Source: Sesamum alatum
Taxonomy: Eukaryota; Streptophyta; Magnoliopsida; Lamiales; Pedaliaceae
DNA length: 64,000 nt
Assembly: GCA_034509735.1 (NCBI GenBank)
Contig: JACGWO010000001.1
Location: 16,632,854 to 16,696,853 of the forward strand
Reading direction: 5' to 3'
The position numbers and the translations under genes are program-made. Shown here one piece after another: positions 54,091 to 64,000 of the stretch (the stretch's first letter is position 1; every line of letters starts with the position of its first letter). The notes under the pieces were generated by a model, which was not told the DNA's origin, did no database searches, and saw only the letters and a list, made by a program, of their open reading frames with translations.

Positions 54091-57000
54091 ATGGAGTTGA
54101 ATTTATCTCCCCAAATGGCCGACGCCACCGTCTATGAAGGCGAAGAAGGCGGATACTACGCTTGGACGGGCGCCAAATCTCCGGCCATTCCCCAGGCGAA
54201 GCTCGGCGCCGGAAAACTTGTTTTGCGGCCGCGCAGCTTTGCTCTGCCTCACTACGCAGACGCTTTCAAGATTGGTTATGTTGCCCAAGGTTTGTGCTGT
54301 CTATGCTTATACAAGGACGTGCTCATATCATTATAAGAAATGTTATTTTTTATTATCATAAATTGTTATGATTAAAAGTAAAAAAAATTTGATGAACTAC
54401 GATTGCATGTGCTATGGCAAGCAAAACAAAAGTATTAATTACGATATTTTTTCATGGATAAAATCATAAAAAAATGTTGATTCGTGGCCTAAAAATTGTG
54501 TTTGGATTCATATTTTGGGTTTTGTTTTGCATGGTGGAGATAGGGAGAGGTATAACAGAGATAGATGGATATGTATTTAGAAATAGTGTGATGTTTGGGT
54601 TTCTTATTTTGCGTGAATTATAGTGATTTTCCTTAAAACTTGGCATAATTACTGATATTTTTTTATTTTTTTAACAATTATAATCATCTAACAAATAACA
54701 TATTCGTATTCATTTTTATCAGTGGACTAACCAAAATACCCTTATGCAAACTAAACTGTTATTATTTATTTTTAGAATTTTTTGAATTTTTTTTGGACTA
54801 AAATGCAGGGGGAGGTTTCTTAGTGCGTTTATATGAATGAGCAATAATTTTATTTGTCTCGACTGATTTTTCTATAATTTTTGTTCAAAAAATTCAAGGA
54901 CAAAATGAATAATTTCAGACCTTTGGTTAAAAATTATAAACCTCGGGAAGGGTATTTTGAAAAAAAATGAGGGGTATCCATAATTATGCCGAAACTCAGT
55001 AGAAGTCATTGTAATCCACCCTTTATGTTTTGAGATAACTTAAAATAGTTTCAAATATGTGTTGTATGTTTTGTTTTGTTTTTTACATAACGAAAACCAC
55101 TATTTATTGTCAAATCATGCCTCCTTTATATGTATTTAAATATGTATGTATGATTTTATTTGTAGGGTAGATTTCATATATTATTGTATTTTAGTGAGAA
55201 ATCATTTACTAAAAAATATAAATAATTTATAGTTTAAAATATTAATTAGTTATGAATTTAATTTATGAATTATGAATAATTAATTTTAACCCAAAATTTT
55301 ATTTGACTGTGTCATAGAGAATTAATTTCTCATAATTTTTAAGTTATAGTGATTTATAAAATGGGGAATAATTTTTTTTCTTTGGATATATTGCTACTGC
55401 AATTTATAAGTCTATTGTGATAGAGTGATTTTTGAAAAACTTAGTATAAGAGCTATAAAGTGTGATAAATTTCTTATAAAATTCTTAAGAGCTTATGATT
55501 AAATTGTTTTGAAACATAAGGATATGTATTTAAAAATTTAATAAGGCCCTTCTTTCGTGATCATTTATAATTATAAAATTATTAATACTGACATTTTATA
55601 AGTTTCATGATCTAGTTTTGTTCGAATGATTCAGGAACTTACTTTTAAGATAACTAAAATAATATTTTTGTAAAATTTATAAGCTTATTAGATCTTTTAA
55701 GTAAAGTTTAACTAAATAAAGTCTAATTTTATTTAAAAAGATATTGTGAGCTCGTGCATAAGATTTTTTTTTAAAGTCTATGAAATGCTGGATTTTTTAC
55801 AGCAATAAGCTCTTTAAAAGTGTGTGGATAAAATGAAATCAAAAAGTTTATTAAATATTTTAAGGTAATATTTGGATTGATGGATTTTTTTTTCTTTCTT
55901 TCTTTCTTTCTTTTTTTTTTTTTTTTTTTTTGATTTGGCAACTTTCATTCAAGAATTAAAACAAGTCAAGGGGATTAGGTCCCTTGTTACAAAATACATC
56001 GGGTGGGAAACTCGGGAGTGGGATAGGGTCATCCCAGTTGGCCTCATGCGCCCATTTTGCAACGTTGTGGGCTAGTCCATTATAAAGTCTTGAAATCTTT
56101 TTAAATTTTCAATTTGGTCTTTTCTCCCAGATTTTTTTGATTTCAACAACATCAATTTGTGCAATTATGTATTTTAAATTCTGAATAACATATTTTTTTG
56201 AATTTGTTTGGATAGTTTTAAATCCAGATGATTTTAAATTATCCAATTCTGAATATGATGAACTTCAAATTTTTTTGTTGTGGAGTTATTTTAAATCATT
56301 TATCCAAAATTTATTCTCAAATTTAAATCTATCAATTCAAATGTAACCTAATACTCGTAAGTACCTCCGTCGCTCGCTGCGAGCTAGAGTGAAGTTTGGA
56401 TGTGCTTAGGCTAATTAATTTATTGTCTTAACAGTTTCATTTAGTACTCATTAATTATACTAAATAATGAAATAACAATTGAGTCTTGGTAACTATATAC
56501 TTTAATGCTAAGATTGTCCACTCTTCCAATAGTTTGTACACCGCATTTATGCTCGAATTAAATCTAAATATTTACATACAATGGAGAAATGATTTGACTA
56601 AAAACTCAAATCTTAATTTGGTCAAACTTCAATTAATTACATAATACTTGTTATTTAATTTGGATAGTATAATATTTATTTATGTCCTCCCCCAACTCCA
56701 ACTCACTTCAAACTAGAATGAGAATATACTAATTAAGGAAATTATTTTTCTTTATTTGGTTTGAAGAAATCTCGTGCAGATCTCATTGATATTTACGCCC
56801 ATAATATATTATTTGTTTTTCTCAATAAATGTTGAGCAAAATTAAGCAATCGTTACTTTTTATCTATTAATATTAATAGAAGCAATAATTATATATAATC
56901 TAAAAATATCAAAATAAATTATAAAGTAATTTAGGCTTCTATGTTACCGATGATTCCTTGCCCGAGTGGAGCGGTTGAGGTCTCACAATCAAAAGGTCGT

Positions 57001-58229
57001 GAGTTCGAGTACTACGAATGTAGGGTACTGTTTAGTTTATAGAATGTTTGTGTTATTCCTTTGATTGCTTTAATGTTGACGTTGATAAATCTAATGATGT
57101 TGTTATACTTACTGAATATTGTAATATTATTGTAGAAATATTGTTGTATCTTCAAATTAATAGTTCATCGCTCGTTATTAAAAAAAAAATTAGCCTTGTA
57201 TGTTTAATAATCACTAATCAGCTTATTACACAGGTACATGCACAGTTGGATTTATATTCCCAAACGATCCAAAAGAGAAAGTTGTGATAATCAACAAAGG
57301 AGACGCCATTCCAGTATCAATGGGAGCTATTTCCTGGTGGTTTAATGGTGGAGATTCCGATACCACCATAATATTCTTAGGAGAGAGTAGTCAGTCCTAC
57401 AATCCAGGCCAGTTCGACTACTTTTTCTTGACAGGACCCCTTGCTGCCCTACCGGGATTTTCCACTGAATTTCTTACTAAAATATATCGCTTGAACGAAT
57501 CCGACTCAAAAAAACTTGCCAACAGTCAAACTAATGCATTGGTTGTCAAGCTTGGTGAAGAAATAAATATGCCTCGACATTCCAATTGCGACACTAAAGA
57601 CTATGTTTTTAATCTTGATGATTTAATCTCTTCTGGTGTTTGTGGATCAACATCTGGAGCTCATTATGCTAAGATAACTGCGGAGAATTTCCCCCTTCTT
57701 GACAAAATTGGGCTTAGTGCCAGTCTGGTGAGGTTGGAGGCCAATTCCGTATTGGATCCGTATTACAGTTCGAATGGATCACATCAAATCATTTATGTGA
57801 CAAAAGGCACTGGTCGGATTCAAATCGTTGGCCTTAATGGTACCCAAGCATTGGATGCTAGTGTGCAAGAAGGTCAGGCATTTGTCGTGCCCAAGTTCTT
57901 TGCGGTAGCTCAGTTAGCTGGTGAACATGGGATGGAAATTTTTTGTGTTTCCACATCTCCAAGGTAAGTTCTGGATATAATTTTTATTTTTCTAACCAAA
58001 AAATAGCTGAAATGTAGAGTTGTTGGTACTCAAAAGTAATTTTCATAATGAAGAAATAAATTGAAATTGAAAGTGTTAGGCATTTGATACTTTTGCTTGC
58101 AGGCCTGTATTAGGGCAGTTGGCTGGAAAAGAATCAGCTTGGAAAGCTTTATCTTTACCTGTTCTCCAAGCTGCACTGAATGTATCTCCAGAGTTCGTTG
58201 AACTTTTCAAGTCGAAGAACAAATTATAA
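54091..58229 (+). CDS. Bicupin, 11S-globulin/glutelin type-D-like protein
   Basis: Three exons: 54091-54289, 57234-57963 and 58103-58229, all with GT-AG introns; 351 codons plus stop. Exon 1 begins MELNLSPQMADATVYEGEEG and includes YYAWTGAKSPAIP and FALPHYADAFKIGYVAQG, the start of the first cupin barrel. Exon 2 holds GDAIPVSMGAISWWFN, DYFFLTGPLAALPGFSTEFL and the second barrel (LSASLVRLEANSVLDPYYS, GTGRIQIVGLNG, GQAFVVPKFFAVAQ). Exon 3 ends LQAALNVSPEFVELFKSKNKL. Length and motifs match the small legumin-like family that lacks a signal peptide; the classic legumin cleavage site is not visible, so a storage role is doubtful. All frames are intact, with no premature stop. Role is unproven. It is the only intact host gene here. 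Confidence 0.9.
54613..55019. repeat. MITE-like element in intron 1 of the cupin gene
   Basis: Imperfect inverted ends: left GTGAATTATAGTGATTTTCC with 'ggcataattac', right (reverse complement) GTGGATTACAATGACTTCTA with 'ggcataattatgg'. About 400 bases. No clear TSD. A related fragment lies at 735-832. Confidence 0.5.
55885..56095 (-). mobile_element. 5'-truncated LINE tail in intron 1
   Basis: On the minus strand a LINE-type C-terminus is readable (NVAKWAHEANWDD, then PIPLPSFPPDVF), followed by about 60 bases and a poly-A tail (plus strand T-run to 55931, preceded by TTTC repeats). The right boundary is uncertain. This is the end of the RNase H domain of plant L1-type LINEs. Confidence 0.65.
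56962..57190 (+). mobile_element. tRNA-derived SINE candidate
   Basis: The head resembles a tRNA with box A-like CCGAGTGGAGCGGTTGAGG and box B-like GTGAGTTCGAGTAC about 35 bases later, and the segment ends in a run of ten A (57180-57189). It lies in intron 1, 44 bases from the exon 2 acceptor. No TSD was recognised. Confidence 0.45.
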
Positions 58230-58383
58230 GATGATAACAATTCCTCTTGAGGAATACAAGTTGTATTATGTGGCCGTATGGTACTTGTAAGGAGGTGGAC
58301 ACCTCTTGTGTGTGTGTGTGTGTGGTGATATGTGTTGTTTGTGTTTGTGTTTGTGTTTGTGTGTGGTGATATGAGTTGTCTAC

Positions 58384-58389
58384 AATAAA
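58384..58389 (+). terminator. Polyadenylation signal of the cupin gene
   Basis: AATAAA about 155 bases after the stop codon. A TG-rich repeat (about 58304-58365) lies between stop and signal, and a second near-copy 'ctacaataaa' follows at 58428. Confidence 0.5.
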
Positions 58390-58429
58390 TTTTCATTGAT
58401 GTAATAAAATTAAGAAACATGAGTTGTCT

Positions 58430-59294
58430 ACAATAAACATATAGATATCATAATTGAGAGATTGTTCTCTTCAAAAGTTTAATTTCTGTAAGCATACATT
58501 TGAATAGATAGATTTAAAATTTAAGATTTCAAAGCCCTAATAATAAATTTTTTGAATTTATTTGAATCATTTAAAATTCAAAAGATTTGAAATTCTTCAA
58601 ATTTATTTTTAATACTAATGAATTAGTGTAGACCCCGTGCTATGCACGGTTATTTTTCTTTTTGCAATTTAATAATATTTTTATAATATACTATGCTATA
58701 AAGATATTTTACGTAAAATAAAATTTTCATTTTTAATAGGTAAAACATAGTAGTTTTGAATTTTTAATCTATTTTTATTATTATTGACAAAGATACTTTG
58801 CTACATATACAATATATTTCTACCTACTAAAATTTTATATTATATGAGGATTACTTTCAAACAGTTATGACATTCTATTAAATATATATATATATATATA
58901 TACTTTTTATATATACTCAACCCTATATAAAAATGTCAAAAAAATAAAGAATTAGTTAGATATATTGTTTGTATTGTATAGTTCATCTTCCATCAAAAAC
59001 CATATTAAAATACATAAATCTAAAATGATCTTCCATATTAAAAAATATATATATATATATATATAAATAGAAACTTACTTTTAATGAGTTATAAGAAAGA
59101 TAACTAAAATGGTAAAAGAAAGAAGAAGAGATGGAAGATAAAAAGAAAATAATTTAAAATAATATCAAAATCCCAATCGCGTTTCATCATTTTGAAAAAA
59201 AAAAAAAAAGAAGTAAATTAATTATCATGAATGACAAAATAAAATAAGAATAAATAAACATATCTAACTAAATTCAATCAAATTAGAAATATAG
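58430..59294. other. AT-rich intergenic region
   Basis: No gene. Contains TA microsatellite runs near 58885-58902 and 59048-59064, and a small perfect hairpin CCGTGC-TAT-GCACGG at 58635-58649. TAG at 59292-59294 directly precedes the CACTA terminus. Confidence 0.45.
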
Positions 59295-59518
59295 CACTAC
59301 AAAAAAACAAGGCTATAGCAACGGATTTTTTTGCCACGGACCAATTCGTTGCAAATTTGCAACGACCTTTGCTACGACTTTGCAACGGATTCTGATTTTT
59401 TTTACATTTTCATTGCAATTTCCGTGGCAAATTAACAATGATATTTTGCAACGGACTATCCGTGGCAAAATTTCGTTGCAGAATTTGATCAACTTTAAAA
59501 TGCCCCACATTCAACATA

Positions 59519-60047
59519 AGTCGTTGCAAAAGTCGTGGCAAAATATTGCAACGACACATTCCGTTGCAAACTTCCAACGGTTTTTGCAACGGACGTCTTT
59601 CGTTGCATACTTTGCAACGAAGATTGTAGTTAAATCCATTGCAAAAAAATTGCAACGGACTTTGTAACGAACCCGTGTCGTTGCAATTTGAATATTGTGA
59701 TTTGCAACGGATTTAGCAACGGCACATTGTCCGTTGCACAACTTGCCGACAATTTTGCAACGGAGTTGCAACGACCTTTGAAGTCGTTGCAAAAGTCGTG
59801 GCAAAATATTGCAACGACACATTCCGTTGCAAACTTCCAACGGTTTTTGCAACGGCGTCTTTCGTTGCATACTTTGCAACGAAGATTGTAGTTAAATCCA
59901 TTGCAAAAAAGTTGCAACGGACTTTGTAACGAACCCGTGTCGTTGCAATTTGAATATTGTGATTTGCAACGGATTTAGCAACGGCACATTGTCCGTTGCA
60001 CAACTTGCCGACAATTTTGCAACGGAGTTGCAACGACCTTTGAAGTC
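59519..60047. repeat. 263-bp tandem duplication in the CACTA subterminal region
   Basis: The block starting 'tcgttgcaaaagtcgtggca' at 59521 recurs nearly identically from 59784. The two copies differ by a handful of bases and small indels. Both contain the same set of GCAACGG repeats. Confidence 0.85.
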
Positions 60048-60220
60048 GTTGCAATCCGTACATACAGCTGTAAGCATTAATTATTGAGCCGTTGAATTTG
60101 CAACGATTTTTGCAACGCATTTGCAATATGTTTGTGACAGTTGTAATCCACTATTTTAAAATGCTATATGTTTTGCAACGGATTTTGCAACGGTAACATA
60201 ATTTCGTTGCAAATCCGTAA

Positions 60221-60379
60221 ATATGCGACCTTTATAAGAAAGGTATTAGGAAAGATTACTACAATTGGACATCTCATGGTGATAACGATCTCCCGTGGTT
60301 GACGATTAATGTGGCACGGCTAGGGGTAGACGCAAGTGTGAGGTACTGCATTGGCATTCTAAGCAGCGTTCCCCGGTAG
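60221..60379 (+). pseudogene. CACTA transposase N-terminal (transposase-associated domain) fragment
   Basis: Open stretch reading CDLYKKGIRKDYYNWTSHGD, matching the H-L-x5-GF-x3-Y-x2-W-x2-HGE layout at the end of the transposase-associated domain of plant CACTA proteins, followed by NDLPWLTINVARLG and a stop. A further 60-codon frame at 60508-60690 may be a later piece. The catalytic region is not present. Confidence 0.5.
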
Positions 60380-60700
60380 CTGAGGAAGCCCCTTCTATGT
60401 TCTCAATGCCCGCGTCGACCCTATCGTCGCGTAAGGTGAGTTGACCGTCCATTGACAGAAGTTCATAGGCTTTTTAAGGAGGGATAACTAAACAACAGCC
60501 AATACAGATGGATTATGAGCATTCAATTTCAGCTGACAACTCTGTAGATCAAACGACAAATTGGAATAACTATGAGCTATTGAATTGGGATCGGAGGATG
60601 GTGTTTGATGCAGCTGGTCTTGTATCTCGTCCACAGGGGGATGTATTCAATATGCAATTTGGAGAAAATATTTTCCCCTGGATTCTTTGATTCAATGGAG

Positions 60701-62889
60701 CATCTCTTGGTTCACTTACCGTACGAGGCTCGAGTAGGTAGTCCAGTGCAATATAGCAACATTATCACCGATCCTTAGAATAAAAACACTTTCATCGGCA
60801 CAAAGAAATCATGAAAGATGAAAGATTAATCTTAAACAAAAGAATGAGTTGAACAAAAATAAATCAACAGTTAAAACAATAAATATTTATCGTACATTTT
60901 TCTAGAAGCTTGAATACATTAATATAAAAGGTTAGCAAGAGGGAAAAAAAGCTATAATAATAAAAGATAAAATATATCAAAATTTAAAATACAAAATAAA
61001 TTGAAATGTATAAGTAGGAAATTATAACTACTAAGTTTTAACAAAAAAATAACAAATGGGCCGTATTAATATGCTCTAGTCTTCGAGCAATTTGCAAACC
61101 ATACTACTCCTTATTCAATTTTTGGGATTTTTGGAAGTAATATAACACTTTAAAGTATAAACGGCGGATAGTATGTCTTATAGTGACTTTTGATTAATAA
61201 TATGAAGCTTTATCTCCATAAAACTCAAGTAATTAATTATTCTATAGATCATGTTTTGCATGAAGTGAATTAAAAAGTTTAAATGTAATAACTTAGTAAT
61301 ATGTAGATTATATTCTTTTTTTTTTTCTTTTTTTAAGTGAATCACAACAAGATTTTCTCTCATTTATCAAAAGAATGAGCTAAATTCAAGTTAAAAACTA
61401 AGAAATTACTGCAATCCCCTTACAATATGTTGTTATACTTCGAAAACTTATTAAATTATTCTTAAATTCAAAAAGTTCATTCATCAAATTTTCATTTTCA
61501 ACTATTAAGCCTTGCCTTATTTTAGGACAATAAAAAAACATTGGTATTTTTTATATATAATTTTTTTTTATTATTGAATTTAAAAATATGTTTTCTTTTC
61601 ACCATATTTATATATATGTTGCAAAACTTTTACAAACTTAGTGAACTTTGAGGTTTTTATTTATTTAATTTTTTTGTTTCATTTGATCAATTACAAAAGT
61701 AAAAAGTATTTATAATGATATAATTTATTTTCCAAAAATTCAAAGAGTTATTTTTCTCTAAAAATTATTGTAAGTCAGTTGAATGTGATGATCTCTCATT
61801 TATAAAATTAAAATATTAAAAAATGATACTTATTTGAATATTCCGAAATGTACGAATAAATATCTCAAAAATTTAATATATTATTATAATTTTAATTATT
61901 TAGTACAATGAACTAAAAAGATTTAATATCTCAAATTTCAAAAAGAAATTTTGTAATAGTTTTACTATGAATAACTAAAAACAGTTGAAATTTTAATTTT
62001 AAAATTTTATTGAATTAAACTCTATATTTGTTATTAATTTAATACATCTCTACAAATTTTTTGATTAAATTAAAATGTACAAAAGAAGAAAATAAAATTC
62101 AAACAACCGTGTGGACTTTTTCTAAAAAGAGCTCGAATTACACGCACGTGAAAGTACATATATTTACATGAAAATGTAAAGATTTACAAACCATATGATT
62201 ATAGATTTAGTAGAATCATATTTATATAGTTGAAAGAAACTAATACGATCACTCTTTCCATCTTGTAAAATATCATAATTAGTAAAAAAAAAGAAATCTA
62301 AAAAAACAACAAAACTAAAAATGGTGTATAAAAATATACAAAAAGGTAAATTTTAAATAGAAATAAGAACTAAATTTCAGATGAATTAAGTAGAATCATA
62401 CCATGAAATAAATATGTACCTATTAACACTAAAAAATATGTTCCCTTGTTGTAAAAAAAATGAAGTTTGAAAAAGAACAACAAAATTAAACTGTAGATCA
62501 AAAAGTTGAAAATATGATAATATATATATATAAATATATAATTAGTGCATAACAATAAACAAAGGGTAAATATTTAAACAAAATAAAAACTAAATGACAA
62601 ATTAAGTAGAATCATACAAATACATGTTAAACGAAATATGTACCTTAACACTAAATAAATATGTTCGTTCTTGTAGAAAAACGAAAACTAAGAAAGAATG
62701 AAATATGAAAAAGAACAACAAAAGTAGACTATAAAACAAATTAATGGAGGAACTATACTATATGAAGAAAAAAAATTGGTGTATAAAAGATACAAAGGAG
62801 TAAATATTTAAATAGATAGAAAACTAAATGACGAATCAAATAGAATAGTTCGAATAACTGTTAAAATAAAATATTATCATTAACACCAA
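60701..62889. other. AT-rich region without a gene
   Basis: Very AT-rich with poly-A and poly-T tracts. A loose repeat of 'aattaagtagaatcata', followed by 'aaataaatatg' and 'taacactaaa', occurs near 62385-62430, 62590-62655 and 62835-62890. No coding sequence or RNA gene recognised. Confidence 0.45.
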
Positions 62890-64000
62890 ATTAATCTATT
62901 CCTTCTTCCGTCGGCGTCTGAAACCTCCATTCCCCTCCGCCGGCGTCTGAAACGGCAACCCATCCCTGACCTCAGGCACTTTGTCTACCCTACTGTCCTA
63001 TGGAAAATTGCTATGTCTGAAACAGAGCATTCCCCCCAACCAGACCCTCCTCCCCCCCCCCCCCCCCCCGACAACTACACCAGCGGCACCGGCAACAAAA
63101 TGTTCATACTCAATCGTAGTGCACCAAAATTCAGGTGCACACTTCCAATTCGATCCAAACAGAGCTGCTAAGAAGACATTCAACAATGAAACAGGTACTG
63201 CCATGGGCAAAACTTCCTCCTTCAAAGGCGAACCAGGTATTAATTTTTCTAATGAGGAAACCAGTATTTTGGCTGAAAGATTGAAATTTGCACTGATTGG
63301 TAAATTTGAGCATGGCCTGCCTAATCTCAATTTTCTCCGTAATCGCATTGTTAAGCTTGGTCTTAGAGGTAGTGTCAGTGTTGGGGCGATAAACGTTAAG
63401 CATGTTCTAATACATTTATCACATGAGGAAGATTATTCCAAAATTTGGCTTAGGGGAGATTGGACCTTTGATCAATATCACATGAGAGTGTTCAAGTGGA
63501 CACCAACTTTCAACCCCCAAAATGAATCTCCAATCGCTCCTGTTTGGGTGAAATTCCCTGAACTACCATGTCACCTCTTCAAGAAAAGGGCTTTATTTAG
63601 TATTGCCAAACTTATAGGTAAGCCTCTTAGAATGGATGAGCCTACGGCAGATCTTACTAGGCCTAGCTTAGCCCGTGTGTGCGTTGAACTAGACCTCACT
63701 GCTCCTCGTACACGGGCTATTTTTCTTGAATTCGAGGACATCACTATCAGACAAGGTGTCATCTATGAGAATTGCCCTCTTTATTGTGCTCTTTGCAAAC
63801 ATATTGGTCATGAACAAAACTCTTGTCTTTTAAAGGCTAAATCTACTCCTAGAAACAATGTCATACATGCTGTAATTGTCCCACCGGCTAAGAATAAGGG
63901 GAAAAAAGTTCTCTTCTATGCTCCCGTTAATACTAGGAATGAACATAATGGTGACAACACAAATGCTCAAACTGAAGTCCATACTAGTATTATAAATATT
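62890..64000 (+). mobile_element. 5' part of a LINE retrotransposon
   Basis: The composition changes abruptly from AT-rich to a short leader with a direct repeat GGCGTCTGAAAC (about 62913 and 62943), followed by ORF1, which is still open at the window edge. Start and any TSD are uncertain; ORF2 lies outside. Confidence 0.7.
63013..64000 (+). CDS. LINE ORF1, DUF4283-type protein with zinc knuckle, partial
   Basis: From the ATG at 63013 the frame reads MSETEHSPQPDP and a proline run, then is shifted by an 18-base C tract (63052-63069). From 63071 a single frame is open to the end of the window: SILAERLKFALIGKFEHGLP, LRGSVSVGAINVKHVLIHL, SKIWLRGDWTFDQYHMRVFK, PIAPVWVKFPELPCHLF, then a CCHC knuckle CALCKHIGHEQNSC (about 63788-63829). 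This order (DUF4283, DUF4283-associated, zinc knuckle) is that of plant L1-type ORF1/nucleic-acid-binding proteins. Apart from the C tract no stop is seen, so the element may be young. Confidence 0.75.

Larger units (their letters stand above)
59295..60700 (+). mobile_element. Left end of a CACTA (En/Spm-type) DNA transposon
   Basis: Starts CACTACAAAAAAACAAGG, the classic CACTA terminus. The next 900 bases are packed with the subterminal words GTTGCAA/TTGCAAC and GCAACGG/CCGTTGC in both orientations, as expected for transposase-binding repeats. Behind them lies a piece of a transposase-associated domain (60221-60379). No right terminus was recognised, so the right boundary is nominal. Confidence 0.75.

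Noticed and set aside
56962..57030. A functional tRNA gene
   Set aside because: Box A-like and box B-like words are present, but no complete cloverleaf can be formed and the segment runs into a poly-A tail, so a SINE is the better reading.
58076..58420. Minus-strand frame of 114 codons
   Set aside because: Antisense of cupin exon 3 and of the TG repeat in its 3' UTR.
59380..60126. Several overlapping open frames on both strands
   Set aside because: Produced by the tandem GCAACG/CGTTGC repeats of the CACTA end; they change with the repeats and show no protein features.

Overview
The window looks like nuclear DNA from a flowering plant, most likely a eudicot. It is AT-rich, has one intron-containing host gene, and is otherwise filled with plant-type transposable elements (dual-RNase-H Ty3/gypsy elements, Ty1/copia, hAT, MULE, CACTA, LINE, SINE and MITE-like sequences). 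There are no operons, rRNA genes or CRISPR arrays. The species is not identifiable from the sequence alone.

Layout. 1-1386 is intergenic with a MITE relic. 1387-13554 is element A, a minus-strand Ty3/gypsy element of the Tat type with 5-bp target-site duplications (TSDs, GATAT). Its reverse transcriptase is split by a non-autonomous hAT-like element (8806-10127, 8-bp TSD). 13692-14330 is an LTR fragment of a second gypsy family. 15133-47128 is element B, a sibling of A that has lost its 5' LTR and hosts three other elements: a 2.7-kb TIR element carrying a primer-binding-site-like motif and retroelement-like reading frames (15374-18074, inside B's LTR), element C (20578-30759, TSD AAGTA), and a Ty1/copia element D (36732-46378). 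47636-50057 is a MULE-like element with a second, long-TIR MULE nested in it (48379-49821, perfect 9-bp TSD). 50720-53420 is the 3' end of another gypsy element, E, in plus orientation. 54091-58229 is the only convincing host gene, a three-exon cupin (11S-globulin/glutelin-type-D-like) whose 2.9-kb first intron holds a MITE, a LINE tail and a SINE candidate. 59295-60690 is the left end of a CACTA transposon. 62890-64000 is the 5' part of a LINE with ORF1 running off the window.

How the parts work together. The Tat elements encode gag, protease, reverse transcriptase, RNase H, a second archaeal-type RNase H and integrase on the minus strand. Between integrase and the 3' LTR each also carries an opposite-strand gene (aORF, matching the 'putative gypsy type transposon' family) preceded by its own conserved ATTGG and TATA-like motifs, and a 43-bp minisatellite. 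All coding copies are damaged, several at catalytic residues. The antisense gene unit, present in four elements with related 5' organisation in three, is the most interesting system here.
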